Below, one piece after another: positions 31,824 through 41,127 of a stretch of 42,619 nucleotides of DNA; positions within the stretch are counted from its first letter, which is position 1; each line of letters opens with the position of its first letter. The notes beneath the pieces are model-generated. The model ran no database searches. It worked only from the letters and a program-made list of their open reading frames with translations, and was not told the DNA's origin. A program made the translations under genes and the position numbers. This DNA comes from Rhodospirillaceae bacterium. GTDB lineage: Bacteria > Pseudomonadota > Gammaproteobacteria > Steroidobacterales > Rariloculaceae. The stretch is taken from NCBI GenBank assembly GCA_024638465.1, contig JAHEKF010000026.1:1-42619 (forward strand), read 5' to 3'.

Positions 31824-32915
31824 ATGGGCATCAAATGCGGCATCGTTGGCCTGCCCAACGTCGGCAAATCGACGCTATTCAATGCGCTAACGGCTGCGGA
31901 GATTCCGGCGGAGAACTACCCGTTCTGCACGATCGATCCGAATGTCGGGATCGTCAACGTTCCGGATGCGCGGCTACTGCGATTGGCAGAGATCGTGCAA
32001 CCAAAGAAGGTGCTGCCGACTGTCGTCGAGTTCGTCGATATCGCGGGACTCGTCGAAGGCGCTTCGACCGGTGAAGGCCTCGGCAACCAGTTCCTCGCGC
32101 ATATCCGCGAAACGCACGCGATAGCGCATCTGGTTCGATGTTTCGAGAGCGATGACATCACCCACGTCGCAGGCAAGATCGATCCCGTCAGCGACATCGA
32201 CATCATCAGTACCGAGCTGCTGCTGGCCGATCTCGAGACCGTCGAGCGCGCGCACGAAAAGGCCGTGCGTCAGGCAAAAACGAATGACAAGGACGCCGTC
32301 GCGTGGCGGGATCTGCTCGCGAAACTTCGAACTGCGCTCGAAGCGGGCACGGCGGTCAGGGACATCGAGCTGGACCCGCAGGAGACAGTGAAGCTTGCCG
32401 GTATTCATCTGATAACCGCTAAACCGGTGATGTATGTGGCCAACCTCGCGGAGGGTGAAGCGGACAACAACCCGTACCTCGATCGCGTCATCGAGCATGC
32501 CGCAACCGAAGGCGCTCCGGTGGTCGCTATCTGCGCGTCGCTGGAGGCCGAACTAGCACAACTCGATGACGACGAACGCGCCGAATATCTCGAGGAGCTC
32601 GGCCTGAGTGAACCCGGCCTTGATCGCGTCATTGCCGCCGCCTACGAACTCCTGGGGTTGCAGACTTTCTATACGGCCGGCCCGAACGAAGTTCGCGCCT
32701 GGACCGTCAAGCGCGGCGCCACTGCCTACGATGCTGCCGGCGAGATCCACACCGATTTTCAGCGCGGCTTTATTCGTGCTGAAGTCATCTCGATCGACCG
32801 CTACATCGAGCGCAATGGCGAACAGGGCGCCAAGGAAGCAGGCGAGATGCGCCTCGAAGGCAAGGACTACGTGCTCGCGGACGGCGACGTCATCCTGTTC
32901 CGGTTCAACGTCTAG
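31824..32915 (+). CDS. ychF: Redox-regulated ribosome-associated ATPase YchF (OLA1 family)
   Basis: TRAFAC-class P-loop NTPase that prefers ATP. The 363 residues equal the E. coli length. The P-loop [14 protein letters not shown] is at the N terminus, then the switch [21 protein letters not shown], and the NKxD position reads NLAE as in the ATP-specific OLA1/YchF group. The C-terminal TGS domain ends with [13 protein letters not shown] longer open frame starts within pth, but the ATG at 31824 begins at the conserved [12 protein letters not shown]. The pth-ychF pairing is standard. Confidence 0.98.
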   Translation: MGIKCGIVGLPNVGKSTLFNALTAAEIPAENYPFCTIDPNVGIVNVPDARLLRLAEIVQPKKVLPTVVEFVDIAGLVEGASTGEGLGNQFLAHIRETHAIAHLVRCFESDDITHVAGKIDPVSDIDIISTELLLADLETVERAHEKAVRQAKTNDKDAVAWRDLLAKLRTALEAGTAVRDIELDPQETVKLAGIHLITAKPVMYVANLAEGEADNNPYLDRVIEHAATEGAPVVAICASLEAELAQLDDDERAEYLEELGLSEPGLDRVIAAAYELLGLQTFYTAGPNEVRAWTVKRGATAYDAAGEIHTDFQRGFIRAEVISIDRYIERNGEQGAKEAGEMRLEGKDYVLADGDVILFRFNV

Positions 32916-32961
32916 CCGCAGGTTATTTCGGGGCCGGCTTCAGATAATCCGACTCACTTCA

Positions 32962-33035
32962 TCTCGGCTCGAATCGCGTCCTCGTTGCCAAATAGCCGTC
33001 CATGGCACGCTCCTCGTCTACGACGCTCGACGGAC
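32962..33035 (-). repeat. Dispersed repeat, copy B
   Basis: Bases 32995-33035 are the exact reverse complement of 18227-18267 (41 bp), and similarity extends to 32962. Weaker resemblance continues toward the ychF stop (32930-32960 against 18320-18355). The repeat fills most of the 167-base gap between ychF and tctC and adds a spurious open frame ahead of tctC. Confidence 0.85.
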
Positions 33036-33082
33036 TGTCCAAACCCGGCTCTTTTACGTCACCGCGTGCTAGAGTGGTCGGG

Positions 33083-34048
33083 ATGAAAATCCGTGCTTTC
33101 GACATTTCCGTGCTGACCGTGCCTTTGGTATTGGTTGCGTCCGCGTGCCTCGCGCAGGACGATTTTCCGTCGCGGCCCATCGACGTCATTACGCATGCGT
33201 CGCCCGGCGGCGGTACCGACGCTACTGCGCGCGCGATGGTCGCCGGGGCCCGCGAGGCACTGGATGTCAATATGGCTGTCGTGCCACGCACCGGCGGCGG
33301 CGGTGTCGTCGCAATGAACTACGTCAATAACCGACCGCGCGATGGTCATACCGTGCTCGCGATTACGCCTACGCACCTGTTCGCAATTGCTCGCGGACAG
33401 GGACCGCTGGCGATAGAAGATCTCGTTGCGGTCGCGCGCGCGACGGACGATCCGCTCGTCGTCATGGTCCGCGCCGACAGCCCGGTGCAGTCGCTCGGCG
33501 ATCTGATCGAGCTCGGCCGCGAGCGGTCCATCAAATGGGGCACGACGCAGATCGGTGGCGTTGACCACGTTGCCGGCGCGATCCTGGCTCAGGTCGCCGA
33601 GACGCAGTTAAGTGTCGTGCCGTTCTCCGGTGGCGGAGAGATCGTGACCAACCTCATGGGCCGCAGCATTGACGCAGCCGGGCTCAACCTGACCGAGGCG
33701 CTCGACCAGATACAGCGTGGAGATTTTCGCGCCCTTGCGGTGATGTCGGAGAATCGCCTGCCCGTCATCCCCGACGTTCCTACGACGGTCGAACTCGGCT
33801 ATGACGTCGTTTACTCAACGGTCAGAGGTTTTCTGGTACTTGCCGGTACGCCCGAAGACCGGATAGATATCCTGGAAGCCGGAATGCTCGAGGCGATGCG
33901 GCAGGAAGGCTATCAGAACTATCTCGCGGGCGCCGGACTCGACCCCTCCGGCGTCGCCGGGCGGGAGGTCTGGGCAGCGCAGCTGCAGCGTCTTTATGAC
34001 GATGCCCGGCAAGCCATGATCGATCTCGGCATTATCGATCCGGATTAG
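33083..34048 (+). CDS. tctC: Tripartite tricarboxylate transporter substrate-binding protein (TctC/BugD family)
   Basis: Periplasmic receptor that captures a carboxylate for the TctAB membrane complex. The 321-residue protein has a signal peptide (hydrophobic stretch, cleavage near CLAQ). Bug-family features follow: FPSRPIDVITHASPGGGTDA (substrate loop), NMAVVPRTGGGGVVAMNYV, a GTTQIGGVDHVAGA loop and NRLPVIPDVPTTVELGYDV. The frame is open upstream to 33002, but that part is the dispersed repeat, so the ATG at 33083 is the start. It leads a six-gene plus-strand run; tctB follows after seven bases. The ligand cannot be told from sequence. Confidence 0.93.
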   Translation: MKIRAFDISVLTVPLVLVASACLAQDDFPSRPIDVITHASPGGGTDATARAMVAGAREALDVNMAVVPRTGGGGVVAMNYVNNRPRDGHTVLAITPTHLFAIARGQGPLAIEDLVAVARATDDPLVVMVRADSPVQSLGDLIELGRERSIKWGTTQIGGVDHVAGAILAQVAETQLSVVPFSGGGEIVTNLMGRSIDAAGLNLTEALDQIQRGDFRALAVMSENRLPVIPDVPTTVELGYDVVYSTVRGFLVLAGTPEDRIDILEAGMLEAMRQEGYQNYLAGAGLDPSGVAGREVWAAQLQRLYDDARQAMIDLGIIDPD

Positions 34049-34055
34049 CACTACC

Positions 34056-34511
34056 GTGAGGCACTCTGACGTATCCGTCGGCATTGTCTTGCTCGCGCTG
34101 TGCGCGCTCATTTATTGGCTGACTACCGGCTTTACCGAAGTACCGGCGATGCTGTCACAAAACGTCCCGCCGACGTTCTTCCCGCGCCTGGTCGTAACGA
34201 TCGTTGCTGCGCTCAGCGTTGTGCTCATCGTCGTTGGACTGCGCAAGGAACGGGTACCGGCGCCGGCTGTCTCGCCCGCCGTGTTTGTCACGGCCGGAAT
34301 CGTCATTGCCGCAGGTCTTCTGGTCGAATGGGTCGGAACACTGCCAACGCTGTCGCTGATCGCAGTCGCCTTGCCGCTTGCCTGGGGTGAGCGAAGGCTG
34401 CCGCGAATCGGCCTGCTCGCCGTCGGCCTGCCATCCGCAATCTATGTCATTTTCAGCGTGGCATTGGGAATTCGTTTCCCGGCCGGCCAGCTCTTCAACT
34501 GGCTTACCTGA
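34056..34511 (+). CDS. tctB: Tripartite tricarboxylate transporter small membrane subunit TctB
   Basis: The 151-residue product has four hydrophobic helices (about 7-24, 43-61, 75-96 and 99-140, the last long stretch being a pair), fitting the TctB family. The loop between the first two (PAMLSQNVPPTFFPRLV) matches the family pattern. The start is GTG, seven bases after tctC; three bases separate it from tctA. Confidence 0.9.
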   Translation: MRHSDVSVGIVLLALCALIYWLTTGFTEVPAMLSQNVPPTFFPRLVVTIVAALSVVLIVVGLRKERVPAPAVSPAVFVTAGIVIAAGLLVEWVGTLPTLSLIAVALPLAWGERRLPRIGLLAVGLPSAIYVIFSVALGIRFPAGQLFNWLT

Positions 34512-34514
34512 ACC

Positions 34515-36017
34515 ATGGGTCTCCCTGCACTCGAGTATGCGCTGCCGGTATTCACGGACCCGCTCGTGATCGGGCTTGTCATCCTTGGCACCATTGCGGG
34601 TGTCGTGGTTGGCGCCCTGCCGGGCCTTTCATCATCCATGGCCATCGCGCTGCTGCTGCCATTCTCGCTGTACCTCGATCCCGTACCGGCCATCGCATTG
34701 CTGGCAGCACTTTATTGCGCCGGCACGTTTGGCGGCTCGATCACGGCAATTCTCATCAATGCACCGGGAGCGCCTCCCGCGGCCGCGACCGCGTTCGACG
34801 GCTACCCCATGGCCGTCAAGGGAGAAGCCGGACGCGCGCTCGGTATCTCGGCGATTGCATCTTCCCTGGGTGGAATATTCAGCGTCGTAGTCCTGCTGTT
34901 CGCGGCGCCGTTTCTCGCGCGGGTCGCATACAGTTTCGGCCCCCCCGAGTATTTCGCACTGGCTGTCTTCGGGCTGTCGATGCTCGCATCCATCAGCGGC
35001 GAAGCACCCATCAAAAACCTGATCGGTGGCTGTATCGGATTGCTCATCGCAACCATCGGCGTCGACCTGACAACCGGCGTTGAGCGGTTTACGTTCAGCG
35101 TCCCTGAACTCTATGAGGGCATTCATTTCATCCCCGTACTGATCGGTCTTTTTGCCGTCACGGAACTGCTGACCCAGGCGCAAAATCTCGGCCAGAAACG
35201 GCACAGCATTCGAGTCTCGGCCGTAAAGCTGCCGTCGCTCGCAGACTTTCGCCGCATTCGCAGTACGATACTGCGCTCCAGCGGTATCGGTACGTTTATC
35301 GGTATTCTCCCGGCCGAGGGCGGAACGATGGCCGCGATGATCGGCTACAACGAAGCGAAGCGCTGGTCGGACGAGCCGGAGAAATTCGGTAAAGGCGCTA
35401 TCGAAGGGGTCGCCGGACCCGAAGCCGCCAACAATGCCGCGACCGGCGGCGCGATGGTGCCGACACTGGCACTCGGAATTCCCGGAAGTGCGACAGCCGC
35501 GGTAATCCTGGGTGGTCTGCAGGTGCAGGGCCTCCGACCCGGACCCTATTTATTCGACGAGCAGCCAGCGCTGCTCTACGGCATATTTTTCGCGATGTTA
35601 CTTTCGAACGCCCTGTTCCTCGTTGTCGGCCTTGCCGGCGCGAAGCTGTTTTCACGAATCAGCCTCGTTCCGACGACGCTATTGTGGCCGACGGTGTTCG
35701 CACTCTGTTTTGTCGGCGCGTATGGCCTGGAACAATCGCTCGTCGACGTCTGGATAATGATGATTGCAGGCCTTGCCGGCTATGTGCTCAAGCGGTACGG
35801 CTTCAGCCCCGCGCCGATCATCATGGGACTGGTGCTCGGCTCACTCGTAGAAACCTCGCTGGCACAGTCCATGATCATCTTCGATCAACAGTGGACCGGT
35901 TTCCTGGCGCGCCCGATCGCGCTCGTGTTCTTCGCGCTCGCCGCGATCAGTATCCTTTCAGGCTCGATTCGGGCGTTGCTCGGACGCGTTCTTTCACGAA
36001 GCGGCGGAACCGCCTAG
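34515..36017 (+). CDS. tctA: Tripartite tricarboxylate transporter large membrane subunit TctA
   Basis: The 500-residue product has about 11-12 membrane helices and the family signatures VGALPGLSSSMAIALLLPFS near residues 36-55, GSITAILINAPGAPPAAATA near 75-94, and the second half repeat GPEAANNAATGGAMVPTLAL with GIPGSATAAVILGGLQVQGL. This is the secondary-transport pore of the TTT system, probably coupled to the ion gradient. It lies between tctB (three-base gap) and the MmgE/PrpD gene (45-base gap). Confidence 0.95.
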   Translation: MGLPALEYALPVFTDPLVIGLVILGTIAGVVVGALPGLSSSMAIALLLPFSLYLDPVPAIALLAALYCAGTFGGSITAILINAPGAPPAAATAFDGYPMAVKGEAGRALGISAIASSLGGIFSVVVLLFAAPFLARVAYSFGPPEYFALAVFGLSMLASISGEAPIKNLIGGCIGLLIATIGVDLTTGVERFTFSVPELYEGIHFIPVLIGLFAVTELLTQAQNLGQKRHSIRVSAVKLPSLADFRRIRSTILRSSGIGTFIGILPAEGGTMAAMIGYNEAKRWSDEPEKFGKGAIEGVAGPEAANNAATGGAMVPTLALGIPGSATAAVILGGLQVQGLRPGPYLFDEQPALLYGIFFAMLLSNALFLVVGLAGAKLFSRISLVPTTLLWPTVFALCFVGAYGLEQSLVDVWIMMIAGLAGYVLKRYGFSPAPIIMGLVLGSLVETSLAQSMIIFDQQWTGFLARPIALVFFALAAISILSGSIRALLGRVLSRSGGTA

Positions 36018-36062
36018 ACTTCCACCCCGGAGCAGAATAAGACCAATAACGGAGATGACGAC

Positions 36063-37508
36063 ATGACAGCCGGTAACAGCGCCGAAATCAAAAACTTCAC
36101 GCCCGACATCGAGTCTCGCAGAGGCGAGAATCTGACCCGAAAAGTCGCATCGTTCGTTCTGGAAACCGAGTTCGACGATTTGTCAGAGGAGCTGCTGGAT
36201 CTCAGCAAGAAGCACGTGCTCGATGGCCTCGGACTCGCGCTGTCCGGCTCGGTCGCTGAGAGCGGACATATCGTCCAGGAATATCTGCAGAATCAGAACC
36301 TGAGCGGCGAGACCACGGTCATCGGCACGAGCCTGCGGATGCCAGAGCGATTCGCGGCTTTCGCCAACGGTATCGGCGTGCATGCAGACGACTACGACGA
36401 CACGCAGCTCGCAGTCGGCAAAGACCGCGTGTACGGATTGCTCACTCATCCGACCGCACCCTGCTTGCCTGCCGCGCTCGCAATCGCGGAGTCGGGAGAT
36501 CGTTCGGGTCGTGAGCTGCTATTGGCGTACAACATCGGCGTCGAGGTCGAATGCAAGATTTCAGAAGCGATGTCGCCGCGCCACTATCAGCATGGATTTC
36601 ACTCGACGGCAACCTGCGGCTGTCTCGCCTCGGCTTCCGCGGCCGCGAAGCTCTACGATCTCGATATCGATACGACGCTGAGAACGCTCGCCATCGCGGC
36701 GAGCCAGGCGGCGGGATTGCGCGAGAACTTCGGCACGATGACGAAACCGTTCCACGCGGGCAGAGCCGCGGAAGCCGGAGTTGTCGCCGCCGATTTCGCG
36801 AAAGCGGGGTGGACCGCAACGGATAAGATACTGGAGTCGCCGCGGGGGTTTTTCCAGGCACACGGCGGCGGCTACGACCTCGACGCTCTCGAAGGCAAGC
36901 TAGGCGCACCGTGGAACTTCATCGAGCCCGGCATTTCGATCAAGCCGAACCCGTCGGGATCGCTGACACATCCCGGGATGACGAAGATGCTCGAGCTGAT
37001 ACTCAAGCACGACATCAAACCCGAAGATGTTGCCAGCGTCGACGTTGGCACCAATCACAATATGCCGAATGCACTGATACACCATGAGCCCAGGGACGAG
37101 CTGCAGGCGAAGTTCTCGATGGAGTTCTGCATGGCGATCCTGCTGCTGGAGCGGCGCGGCGCGCTACCGGAATTCACGGACGATGTAGTCAACCGCGAAG
37201 ACGTGCGCGAGCTGATCAGCCGCGTCAACTTCGGCGTCCATCCTGAAGCCGAAGCCGCCGGCTACGACAAGATGACGACGATTATTGACATCAACCTCAA
37301 AGACGGCCGAACGATCTCCGGACGGGCCGACTTCGGCAAGGGAAGTCCGGCGAATCCGATGAGCTACGACGAAGTTGCCGACAAGTTCCGCGGCTGCGCG
37401 GAATTCGCGAGCTGGCCTGAAGACCGGACCGAAGCGGTCATCGCGATGATAAGAGAACTCGAGCAAGTCGATTCCGTACGCGAAATCACCGCGCTTCTGG
37501 CGCGCTAG
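36063..37508 (+). CDS. MmgE/PrpD family protein
   Basis: The 481-residue protein belongs to the MmgE/PrpD family (2-methylcitrate dehydratase, cis-aconitate decarboxylase and related enzymes acting on carboxylic acids). Visible are a helical N-terminal domain with ANGIGVHADDYDDTQ, GLLTHPTAPCLPAALAIAE, YNIGVEVECKISEAM, the HQ-like GFHSTATCGCLASASAAAKL segment and NFGTMTKPFHAGRAAEAGVV. GGAG lies upstream of the ATG. Coming right after a TctCBA transporter, it probably dehydrates, isomerises or decarboxylates the imported acid. The specific reaction cannot be set from sequence. Confidence 0.92.
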   Translation: MTAGNSAEIKNFTPDIESRRGENLTRKVASFVLETEFDDLSEELLDLSKKHVLDGLGLALSGSVAESGHIVQEYLQNQNLSGETTVIGTSLRMPERFAAFANGIGVHADDYDDTQLAVGKDRVYGLLTHPTAPCLPAALAIAESGDRSGRELLLAYNIGVEVECKISEAMSPRHYQHGFHSTATCGCLASASAAAKLYDLDIDTTLRTLAIAASQAAGLRENFGTMTKPFHAGRAAEAGVVAADFAKAGWTATDKILESPRGFFQAHGGGYDLDALEGKLGAPWNFIEPGISIKPNPSGSLTHPGMTKMLELILKHDIKPEDVASVDVGTNHNMPNALIHHEPRDELQAKFSMEFCMAILLLERRGALPEFTDDVVNREDVRELISRVNFGVHPEAEAAGYDKMTTIIDINLKDGRTISGRADFGKGSPANPMSYDEVADKFRGCAEFASWPEDRTEAVIAMIRELEQVDSVREITALLAR

Positions 37509-37522
37509 AAGAGAGCGGGCGC

Positions 37523-38251
37523 GTGAATCTGGAAGGCGAGACAGCGTTGGTCGTCGGCGGGACGAGAAACATCGGGCTTGCGGTAGCCGCGTCGTTACGA
37601 GAAGCGGGTGCGAAAGTCTGCATTGTCGGCGGATCCGATGCCAGCACGCTCGAAAGTGCACTCGCCGATCTCGGTGCGGACGATAAAGCAGTGACGGGGA
37701 TCATTGCAGACATCTCCGATGAGGCTGCGGTCGGGAAGGCATTCGATCACGCAGAAAAGACTTTGGGTCCGGTATCGATTCTCGTCAACGGTCCGGGCTA
37801 CCGCCCGCACGGCCCGTTCATGGAAACTTCGCTCGAGGACTGGAACGCGGTTCTGAACATCATGCTGACGGGGCCGTTTCTCACCTGCCGCGAATTGTTC
37901 CGACGACTGCCCGACGACCGCAAGGCGGCGATCGTCAACATCGGCGGGCTCTCTGCACACCGGCCGGCGAAGGATCGCGCGCACGTCATCGCGGCGAAGT
38001 CCGGACTCGTCGGTCTCACCAGAGCGGTCGCAGTCGAAGGACAGGGTCGGATTCGGGCCAACTGCATCGTACCGGGTCTCATCGTTACGCAGCGCAAGGA
38101 CGGCCAGCCACAGGCTCACTTCAGTAACGATACTCTGGCGCACGGCAGTATCGGCGACGTCGCACGCACTGTGCTCGCGTTCTCCAGCCCGGAGGACAGT
38201 TACGTTACGGGACAGACTATTCATGTCAGCGGCGGGCGTTACATGCCCTGA
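37523..38251 (+). CDS. Short-chain dehydrogenase/reductase-like protein lacking the usual catalytic residues
   Basis: The 242-residue product has an SDR Rossmann fold. The nucleotide loop is GGTRNIGLAVA (residues 12-22) instead of TGxxxGIG, ILVNGPG replaces NNAG (86-92), Asn112 of the tetrad is kept, and the C terminus has the normal RANCIVPGLI and YVTGQTIHVSGG. At the active site the lysine K159 is present, but the residue four before it, normally the catalytic Tyr, is Val155. The expected Ser is Gly142 in VNIGGLSAHR. No Tyr is near. It may be a binding protein, use other chemistry, or be a pseudoenzyme. The start is GTG, 14 bases after the MmgE/PrpD gene. Confidence 0.88.
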   Translation: MNLEGETALVVGGTRNIGLAVAASLREAGAKVCIVGGSDASTLESALADLGADDKAVTGIIADISDEAAVGKAFDHAEKTLGPVSILVNGPGYRPHGPFMETSLEDWNAVLNIMLTGPFLTCRELFRRLPDDRKAAIVNIGGLSAHRPAKDRAHVIAAKSGLVGLTRAVAVEGQGRIRANCIVPGLIVTQRKDGQPQAHFSNDTLAHGSIGDVARTVLAFSSPEDSYVTGQTIHVSGGRYMP

Positions 38252-38286
38252 CCCGGGCTCTCGCCGGGATCATTGCGCGAAATACG

Positions 38287-38871
38287 ATGAGTCAGAAAGA
38301 CCGCGAAAAGTGGAACACGCGCTATCGCGAAGGCAGCTATCACGCGCGCACACATCCAAGCGAACTACTCGAGAAATGGCTTCCTGACGTTCCACTCGGA
38401 CGAGCGCTGGACGTCGCAGCAGGCGCCGGTAGGAATTCGCTTTATCTGGCCGCTGCAGGCTTCGAAGTCGATGCTATCGATATCTCCGCTGAGGCCCTCG
38501 CGCGATTGCAACGCGACGCGAAGGACCGAGGCTTGTCGATCAATACAATCGAACGCGATCTCGAGTCCGATTCCCTGCCGAAGCAATCCTATGCGCTGAT
38601 CGTAATGGTGCGCTACACGAACGGCGATTTGATACCGCGTTTGCTGGCGCTGCTCGAAGACGGCGGCGTGTTTCTTTGCGAGGAGCATCTCGAGACGGAT
38701 GCGGACGTCGTCGGTCCTACCGATCCCGCGTTCAGGGTAAGGCCGAACGAACTGGCTGAGCTCGCTGCCGGGCTCGAAATCCTTCAATACACTGAAGGGC
38801 TTGTCGAAGACCCGGACGGGAGAATCGCGGCACTCGCGAGATTGGTGGCCCGGAAATCCGGTACTGCCTAG
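38287..38871 (+). CDS. Class I SAM-dependent methyltransferase, TehB-like
   Basis: A small 194-residue soluble methyltransferase. The start KDREKWNTRYREGSYHARTH is typical of the TehB/thiopurine-like group. SAM motif I is ALDVAAGAGRNSLYLAAAGF near residues 39-58, the acidic loop is EVDAIDISAEALARL and the post-motif is ALIVMVRYTNGDLIPRLLAL. The substrate is unknown; relatives methylate oxyanions, thiols or small metabolites. It follows the SDR gene by 35 bases and may be in the same transcript. Its last four bases overlap the end of the DUF5916 gene on the other strand. Confidence 0.88.
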   Translation: MSQKDREKWNTRYREGSYHARTHPSELLEKWLPDVPLGRALDVAAGAGRNSLYLAAAGFEVDAIDISAEALARLQRDAKDRGLSINTIERDLESDSLPKQSYALIVMVRYTNGDLIPRLLALLEDGGVFLCEEHLETDADVVGPTDPAFRVRPNELAELAAGLEILQYTEGLVEDPDGRIAALARLVARKSGTA

Positions 38872-41087
38872 AAGCGGAATGTGCGACTGTATTTGACGGT
38901 GAACGCGGATTCACGCGAGCTGAGCCCCGAGAAACTCGATACCGCCGATGAGTTATGGTTCCAGACGATGTAGAGATCCTCACCGGCGCGCGGATTGAAT
39001 CTCAGGCGACTGTTCAGGCCCACCGTATCGGAGATGTTGTCATACTGCAGCAGGTTGACCCAGGACCAGCGCACGTTAAACGCGAAGTTGGCGCGCAGCT
39101 GAATCAGGCGTGTCGTGAAGTTCCCGACAGGCAGTTCTATATCGTTGTACTCGTATCCGGTTCCTAGATACAGACGGTTACTCGGACGCCAGTCGATTCC
39201 GCCGTTGAGCGTTTGTTTCGTACCACCATAATAGTCCCCGTCCTCTATCGAGAAGTTCGGCGAGAAAACGCGATCCGATGCGAGCTGAAAACTCACCCGG
39301 GTACTGTCGAATTCGTATTCACCCGGTAGAATCGCAACACCTTCGGAGATTTCGAACGGTTCAACCAGCACTTCGGTTTGCGAAGTCCACTGCAGGTTGA
39401 CTCGGTCACCGCGGTGATTATCCAGTCTCAGCGGACGAAACGAGAGCCATCTCGACTGCATCTCACCCGTGTTGATATCGTCGTATTGAGAGAAAGAGAA
39501 CCAGGTCTGATTGGCTCTGATCCAGGGATGATCGACAGGCCGGTGCAGGTACGAAGAGGCCAGCCAGACGCGCTCGTAACCGGCGCGATTGACGAACCCC
39601 AGCGCCGGATCGAAGTTGTCTTCGACGACCTCGTAACGCGATTCGAACGCCAGTCCTTCGTTCGCCAGCACTCGGAACGTAGCGCCGTAGGAGGCGTCTT
39701 CGCTCTCGATTCCCTCGGAGTCCGACTGCTGATACCAGACACCGCTATCTATCGTGCGACCCTTCGTCAAACGCGTATTACGATAACGAAAATCGGCGCC
39801 GACTAACGAGTTGTCGAGATTCGAGCCAGGGTTGCCGTCTGTGACGATCATGCCAAGAGTGGACTCCTCGAGCACATTGGCGGCAATGCGACCGACGAAC
39901 ATATCAGTTGGGTCAACTGTACCGTTTCGCCCTTCGTAACCGTCCTGAGAAACTCCGAGCACGCCAACGTTGAAGCGCCCCATGCGCCCGGTCAGTTTCG
40001 CTCCGACGTCAAGGTCGACAGGTTGACCGTTGTTGCTGAGACCGATACGACGAGAGAAGAACGGGATTCCGTTTCTATGCAGATCGCCGAAGGAGAATAT
40101 GTCGACGTCCTGCAGGAAGAAGTCGCGCTTCTCCGGGAAGAACGCGGAGAAGCGGCTCAGATTGACTTGCCGGTCATCGACTTCTGTAGCGGAGAAATCG
40201 GTATTGAATGTCAGGACACCGGTCAGAGAAGGCGTGAAATTGTAGAAAACGTCGAGCGAAGGATCGGTCGAGGTATCGTCCGCGGAAGTCGAGTAGTTTC
40301 GATTGCCGGCAACGATGATCGATGGAATGACGTCCAGTCCGCGACCCTGACGAAGATTTTCGAAACCGCTCAGCACGCCGGTCGAACTCAGATTGACGGC
40401 GCGACCGTATGACGTCCAGGCCATCTTCTCGCGTTTCCGCGGAATCGCACGACCTATCGTGAAGCCCCAGTCCGGGTTCGCCGGATCGAAGTTCAGTGAC
40501 TTGAACGGTATCGCCATCTCTGCGGTCCAGCCCTGATCATTGATGACCGCCTCGCCATCCCAGATGCCGTCCCAATCGGGATTGATGTCCGCCGGCCTCT
40601 CGAAGATACCGTCCCGGCGAACGCCGTTCGGGTTGAGCATGAATTTGTAGCCGGCGCGCATGTTGTTGAATGGATCGAGGATAATCTCGAATCGATCATC
40701 GATGCCGACCGACTGGCCCTGGATCATCTGCTTTGCTGCTATCTGGTCGGGGTCACTGTCGTACAGGCGCGCTCCAACATAGAGATTATCGTCGTCGTAC
40801 ATGACGTAGAAGATCGACTCTTCCGTCGGGACGCCGTGTTCAGCCGGATCGTATTGGTGCAGGTCGCGAATGACGGTTGCGTTCTCCCATACGCTGTCAT
40901 CTAACAGGCCGTCAATCACGGGCGCTTCGTCGACACGAACGATATCGGCAACTTTTCGCTGCGAGGTTTGCTGGGCTGAGGCAGCGACCGAAGCGCTCAA
41001 TGCAATCGCACAGACTGATAGTCTGTGGCGATCAATTGAAGACATTTTTCGTGCGAATCTCACAGTCGAGCGAACTCCATGTTTCAT
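38868..41087 (-). CDS. DUF5916 family protein with N-terminal CBM9-like domain
   Basis: A 739-residue exported protein. After a signal peptide (cleavage near ASAQ) comes a carbohydrate-binding family 9-like domain (APVIDGLLDDSVWENAT, FYVMYDDDNLYVGARLYDSD, FEIILDPFNN, and WTAEMAIPFKSLNF). A long C-terminal DUF5916 region of alternating beta strands follows, with FSAFFPEKRDFFLQDVDIFS, ending in YSRTFRF; the terminal Phe is typical of outer-membrane beta barrels. The function of the family is unknown; an outer-membrane barrel with a sugar- or polymer-binding plug is a reasonable inference. The second ATG (41045) gives a tighter signal peptide and may be the true start. The region 41088-41332 upstream has no gene. 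Confidence 0.88.
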   Translation of the reverse strand: MKHGVRSTVRFARKMSSIDRHRLSVCAIALSASVAASAQQTSQRKVADIVRVDEAPVIDGLLDDSVWENATVIRDLHQYDPAEHGVPTEESIFYVMYDDDNLYVGARLYDSDPDQIAAKQMIQGQSVGIDDRFEIILDPFNNMRAGYKFMLNPNGVRRDGIFERPADINPDWDGIWDGEAVINDQGWTAEMAIPFKSLNFDPANPDWGFTIGRAIPRKREKMAWTSYGRAVNLSSTGVLSGFENLRQGRGLDVIPSIIVAGNRNYSTSADDTSTDPSLDVFYNFTPSLTGVLTFNTDFSATEVDDRQVNLSRFSAFFPEKRDFFLQDVDIFSFGDLHRNGIPFFSRRIGLSNNGQPVDLDVGAKLTGRMGRFNVGVLGVSQDGYEGRNGTVDPTDMFVGRIAANVLEESTLGMIVTDGNPGSNLDNSLVGADFRYRNTRLTKGRTIDSGVWYQQSDSEGIESEDASYGATFRVLANEGLAFESRYEVVEDNFDPALGFVNRAGYERVWLASSYLHRPVDHPWIRANQTWFSFSQYDDINTGEMQSRWLSFRPLRLDNHRGDRVNLQWTSQTEVLVEPFEISEGVAILPGEYEFDSTRVSFQLASDRVFSPNFSIEDGDYYGGTKQTLNGGIDWRPSNRLYLGTGYEYNDIELPVGNFTTRLIQLRANFAFNVRWSWVNLLQYDNISDTVGLNSRLRFNPRAGEDLYIVWNHNSSAVSSFSGLSSRESAFTVKYSRTFRF

Positions 41088-41110
41088 GGAAGTGGCCGTC
41101 CATAACCGAT

Positions 41111-41127
41111 CACCGCCGACGGCGGTG
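41111..41127. other. Short perfect hairpin upstream of the DUF5916 gene
   Basis: CACCGCC (41111-41117) pairs with GGCGGTG (41121-41127) around a three-base loop, in the 245-base gap between the DUF6152 and DUF5916 genes, 24 bases before the longer DUF5916 start. No T-run follows, so it may be a leader hairpin or a weak terminator. I see nothing else in this gap. Confidence 0.4.

Noticed and set aside
33002-33082. N-terminal extension of the TctC protein
   Set aside because: The 27 extra codons are mostly dispersed repeat copy B; the signal peptide begins at the ATG at 33083.
38252-38268. Hairpin CCCGG/CCGGG after the SDR gene as a terminator
   Set aside because: The stem is only five pairs and no T-run follows; the methyltransferase gene starts 20 bases later.
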